Positions 13,238 through 15,847 of a stretch of 15,847 bases of DNA are shown here, piece by piece. How positions within the stretch are numbered: the stretch's first letter is position 1; every line of letters begins with the position of its first letter. The notes under the pieces are model-generated. The model was not told the DNA's origin and made no database searches. It was given only the letters and a program-made list of their open reading frames with translations. The stretch covers positions 1 to 15,847 of the forward strand of contig PLXW01000033.1 in assembly GCA_003151595.1 (NCBI GenBank), given 5' to 3'. The translations under genes were made by a program, and so were the position numbers. The stretch comes from Myxococcales bacterium. Lineage in GTDB: Bacteria; Myxococcota; Polyangia; Polyangiales; Polyangiaceae.

Positions 13238-15292
13238 TCACATCTTCACGCCGTAAACGAAGCTCGCCTTCGGGTTCCGCAGCCAGCGCTCGGTGATCGT
13301 CTTCTGGGGCACGATCGATCCATCGACGTACTTCTTCGCCAGCGCCTCGGCCCCTTTGCGATCGTTGTTCGCCTTCAGGAGCCCCACGACCTTCATCAGC
13401 TTGTCGCTGGCCGCGACGATCTTGTCGAAGTGGACCGTCAGCGCGCCGACGTCTTTCCCGTTCGCCGCCGTGGCCTTCGGGTCCCACGTGATCGCCCCTT
13501 CATCCATCAGGAAGCCGATCTGGATCGCCGCGAGCTGGCTGTACGCCTTTCGCTCGCCCCCCGCCGTGTACATGCCGCGCGAGATGTGACCGAACGACCA
13601 GACGATGTTGTCGAGGTACGCGCGCTTCGCCGCCGTATCGTCGATGATGCCCTTCTGGCGCAGCAGCTCGACGTAGTAGTACGCGCCCGTGTTGGCCTTC
13701 AGCTCCTCCATCATGCTGGAGAGCCCGCCGCCGAACGCCTGCGCGTCTGTCTTCCCCTTGAACTTGTACTCGTGCGCGGGGCCGAGGTTGTGCGTGGCCT
13801 CGTGGAGGATCGTGCTGAGGAGGCCCGACTTGGTCGAGGCGTCGTAGAGCGTCATCGAGTCGGCCGAGAGGAGCGTCATGGCGCCGCTGCGACGCGCGTC
13901 CATGCTGTCGGCGTCGGCATACAGGTTGCTCATGGCGACCGTGCGCCCGCGCCCTTCGTTCGCGACCGGGCCCCAGTTGGGGAGCGACTGGCCGATCGTC
14001 GCGCCGTCGGGGAAGCGATCGTTGCCGGCGTTCCATACGATGTCGATGAAGTCGGGGAGATGGAACGTGACCTTGCGCGCCGCGTACGGCTTGCCGATGT
14101 GCGCGCCGAGCTTCTCTTCCATCTCTTGCTCGACGGGGACGAGCTTCGCCTGCCACGCCAGCGAGTCCTTGTTGATCCGCGCGAACGTCACGTGGAAGCC
14201 GGCCTTGCGCGCGCACGGATCCCAGTAGACCTCGTCGGGCCCGATGCGGAGGTACCACGCCGAGTTCGTGGCGTTCATCTTCGCCCACGCTTCGTCGGCC
14301 GGCGTCCAGTTGTTGTCGGTGAAGCTCTGCGCCGCCGCGACCAGGTACGCCTTCAGCGCCCCTTCGTTCGGATCCTTCTCGGCCTCGGCCGCCGCGCGCA
14401 GCTCCGCGGCGATCGGCTCCATCAGCGCCTTGTACGCCTCCGAGTCGGGCACCGGATCGAGCACGCCGCCCTTGTCGCGCACGACGACGAACGGATCGAG
14501 CAGCGCCTTGCTGTTCGGCTCCTTCTCGAGCATCTCGCAGAACGTCGCGCGCCCCTGGATGACCGCCGGGTACGCGTCGCAGATCGGCTTCGGCGCGCCG
14601 GGGACCGATGAGCACGCCGGGTTCTTCTCGGTCGCGGGCGCGAGGCACAGCGGCCCCCAGTCGCGGCGGAAGAGGCTCTGGCTCGCGGTGTCGTCGGCCG
14701 GGATCTTCCCCGCCAGCGCCGCGGCGCCGGTCTGCATGGCGTAGAGGCGATCGATCAAGTCGGTCGCGGCGTGGATGTGACGAACGAAGTCCTTGTCGTC
14801 CGCGCTGAGGCCCGAGAGATCGCTCTGCACGAGCGTCGCGCGCCCCTGATCGAGATCCTGCACGACGAGCTTTCGCCGCGCCGTCTCGTCCGGCGTGGGC
14901 CCGCTCGGTTCTTCCTTGCTGGCGGCGACGATGCGCGCGTAGGCCGCTTCGAACGCCGGCGTGAAGGCGCCGTTGTCGACCCACTTCGCATCATTGGAGG
15001 TCGGATAGAAGAGGAGCGCCGCGGTCTCGCCGGGATCGAGCTTGCCGTCGTTGTCCGGATCCGTCGTCCAGTAGATGGGGAGGTTCAGGTGCACGGCGAC
15101 GCGGTTGAACGCCATGCGATCGATCTGATCGTGCGCCACGGGCGGCGGCGCGGGCGCCGGCTGCGCGACCGGCTCCACCGGCGGCGGGGGCGGGGGCGGC
15201 GCGGCCGGCGGCGGCGGCTCGGCACCTCCGCAGGCGACGGCAGACGTGACGAGAAGAAGCAGCGCGGGGACGGTCAGGGTTCGCGTACGCAT
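13238..15292 (-). CDS. M49-like zinc peptidase lipoprotein
   Basis: Encodes 684 aa. Residues 1-20 form a lipoprotein signal peptide with lipobox AVAC (Cys21), followed by a Pro/Ala-rich linker (25-52), so the mature protein should be membrane-anchored outside the cytoplasm. Residues 78-89 (DPDNDGKLDPGE) match a canonical EF-hand calcium loop D-x-D-x-D-G...E. The catalytic motif HEATH lies at 497-501 within ILHEATHNLGPAHEY, and a second motif EELKA at 529-533 supplies the third zinc ligand. The spacing and overall size recall M49 dipeptidyl-peptidase-III-like enzymes, except that classical M49 members have HEXXGH with an extra residue. The family call is by motif spacing; another gluzincin group is possible. 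Start ATG 15292. It precedes the metallo-beta-lactamase-fold gene on the same strand by 46 nt, a likely two-gene operon, and is divergent from thiG. Confidence 0.85.
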   Translation of the reverse strand: MRTRTLTVPALLLLVTSAVACGGAEPPPPAAPPPPPPPVEPVAQPAPAPPPVAHDQIDRMAFNRVAVHLNLPIYWTTDPDNDGKLDPGETAALLFYPTSNDAKWVDNGAFTPAFEAAYARIVAASKEEPSGPTPDETARRKLVVQDLDQGRATLVQSDLSGLSADDKDFVRHIHAATDLIDRLYAMQTGAAALAGKIPADDTASQSLFRRDWGPLCLAPATEKNPACSSVPGAPKPICDAYPAVIQGRATFCEMLEKEPNSKALLDPFVVVRDKGGVLDPVPDSEAYKALMEPIAAELRAAAEAEKDPNEGALKAYLVAAAQSFTDNNWTPADEAWAKMNATNSAWYLRIGPDEVYWDPCARKAGFHVTFARINKDSLAWQAKLVPVEQEMEEKLGAHIGKPYAARKVTFHLPDFIDIVWNAGNDRFPDGATIGQSLPNWGPVANEGRGRTVAMSNLYADADSMDARRSGAMTLLSADSMTLYDASTKSGLLSTILHEATHNLGPAHEYKFKGKTDAQAFGGGLSSMMEELKANTGAYYYVELLRQKGIIDDTAAKRAYLDNIVWSFGHISRGMYTAGGERKAYSQLAAIQIGFLMDEGAITWDPKATAANGKDVGALTVHFDKIVAASDKLMKVVGLLKANNDRKGAEALAKKYVDGSIVPQKTITERWLRNPKASFVYGVKM

Positions 15293-15406
15293 CGGGGACC
15301 GAATTCATAGTCGTGCCCGCGGAAGAAACAAGACCGCTCGCACGCGCCCGGGGTGCCAGCGCGCCGTGGCTTGTTCCGAAGCTGGGACGTGAAGTAGGAC
15401 ATCGTC
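15293..15406. promoter_or_regulatory. Divergent intergenic region between the peptidase and thiG
   Basis: This 114-bp region should hold promoters for both genes. AGGA at 15396-15399 is a ribosome site for thiG, eight bases from its ATG. I looked for a TPP riboswitch, which commonly controls thi genes, and found no CTGAGA element or matching stem layout. No promoter consensus was recognised. Confidence 0.4.
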
Positions 15407-15847
15407 ATGCAGGACCCGCTCATCGTCGGTGGACGAAGCTTCGCGAGCCGCCTCATCGTCGGCACCGGCAAGTACAAGAGCGTCGAGGAGACCGAGCGCG
15501 CCGTCGATGCGTCGGGCGCCGAGATCGTCACGGTCGCCGTTCGTCGCGTCGATCTGAACGATCGATCGTCGGGCTCGCTCATGTCGCTCCTCCAGCGACG
15601 CAAGGAGTGGATCGTCCTCCCGAACACCGCCGGGTGCTTCACGGCCGACGACGCCGTCCGCACGCTTCGCCTGGCGCGCGAGCTCGGGCTCGGCGGCGAG
15701 CGCGACGGGCACGGGCCGATGGTGAAGCTCGAGGTCATCGGCGACCCGAAGACGCTCTACCCCGACAACGAGCAGACGCTCGACGCCGCCCGGACGCTCG
15801 TGAAGGAAGGCTTCGTCGTGATGCCGTACTGCATCGACGACCCGATC
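15407..15847 (+). CDS. thiG: Thiazole synthase ThiG, N-terminal part
   Basis: A partial gene: 147 codons from ATG 15407 to the window edge, with no stop. The product begins [23 protein letters not shown], recognised here by its segments [43 protein letters not shown] and VMPYCIDDP, all characteristic of ThiG. The enzyme is a TIM barrel that forms the thiazole moiety of thiamine from 1-deoxy-D-xylulose 5-phosphate, dehydroglycine and ThiS-thiocarboxylate. The catalytic lysine that forms an imine with the sugar phosphate is the Lys in VKLEVIGD. Downstream genes such as thiS or thiE would be expected beyond the edge but are not visible. Confidence 0.95.
   Translation, partial: MQDPLIVGGRSFASRLIVGTGKYKSVEETERAVDASGAEIVTVAVRRVDLNDRSSGSLMSLLQRRKEWIVLPNTAGCFTADDAVRTLRLARELGLGGERDGHGPMVKLEVIGDPKTLYPDNEQTLDAARTLVKEGFVVMPYCIDDPI

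Noticed and set aside
15340..15406. TPP riboswitch upstream of thiG
   Set aside because: GGGGTGCCAGCG looked faintly similar to riboswitch segments, but the CTGAGA element and the required stem arrangement are absent.

Overview
The window is GC-rich chromosomal DNA with strong G/C preference at third codon positions and several GTG starts. It also carries low-complexity Ala/Pro/Lys-rich proteins, a Pro-rich lipoprotein and many proteins without an obvious family. This fits a large-genome Myxococcota (Polyangiales-like) bacterium. That assignment is an inference from style and gene content, because no marker gene for taxonomy is present.

Left part (1-2340): about 340 bp of non-coding DNA is built from short direct repeats with an 11-bp period, in three separate arrays that share one register. 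It is followed by a small sigma-factor-like protein (396-1127) and a protein with a repetitive Lys/Thr/Ser-rich head and an Ala/Pro/Val-rich tail (1181-2257). A strong intrinsic terminator lies at 2301-2340.

Second part (2467-6481): a tight three-gene operon with 4-nt GTGA and ATGA overlaps. It encodes an SMC/RecF-like ABC ATPase related to the TrlF-type ATPases but without their PHP domain, a soluble histidine kinase with HEAT-like repeats in place of a membrane sensor, and a response regulator with an unusual C-terminal domain. The overlaps argue that the three products work as one unit. This is the best candidate here for an undescribed signalling or defence-like system.

Third part (6482-9122): a 223-bp gap, then two unrecognised genes (6705-7585 and 7585-8379) with looser codon use. 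The first has a PD-(D/E)XK-nuclease-like pattern and appears to carry a one-base deletion near 7475. A UPF0149/YecA-like protein with a C-terminal SEC-C zinc motif follows (8448-9122).

Right part (9156-15847): mostly housekeeping genes. There is a short-chain dehydrogenase on the minus strand, diverging from a tRNA-dihydrouridine synthase. A nucleotidyltransferase-fold gene is overlapped by a 53-codon partner. A minus-strand pair encodes an M49-like zinc-peptidase lipoprotein and a metallo-beta-lactamase-fold protein. The start of thiG (thiazole synthase) runs off the right edge.
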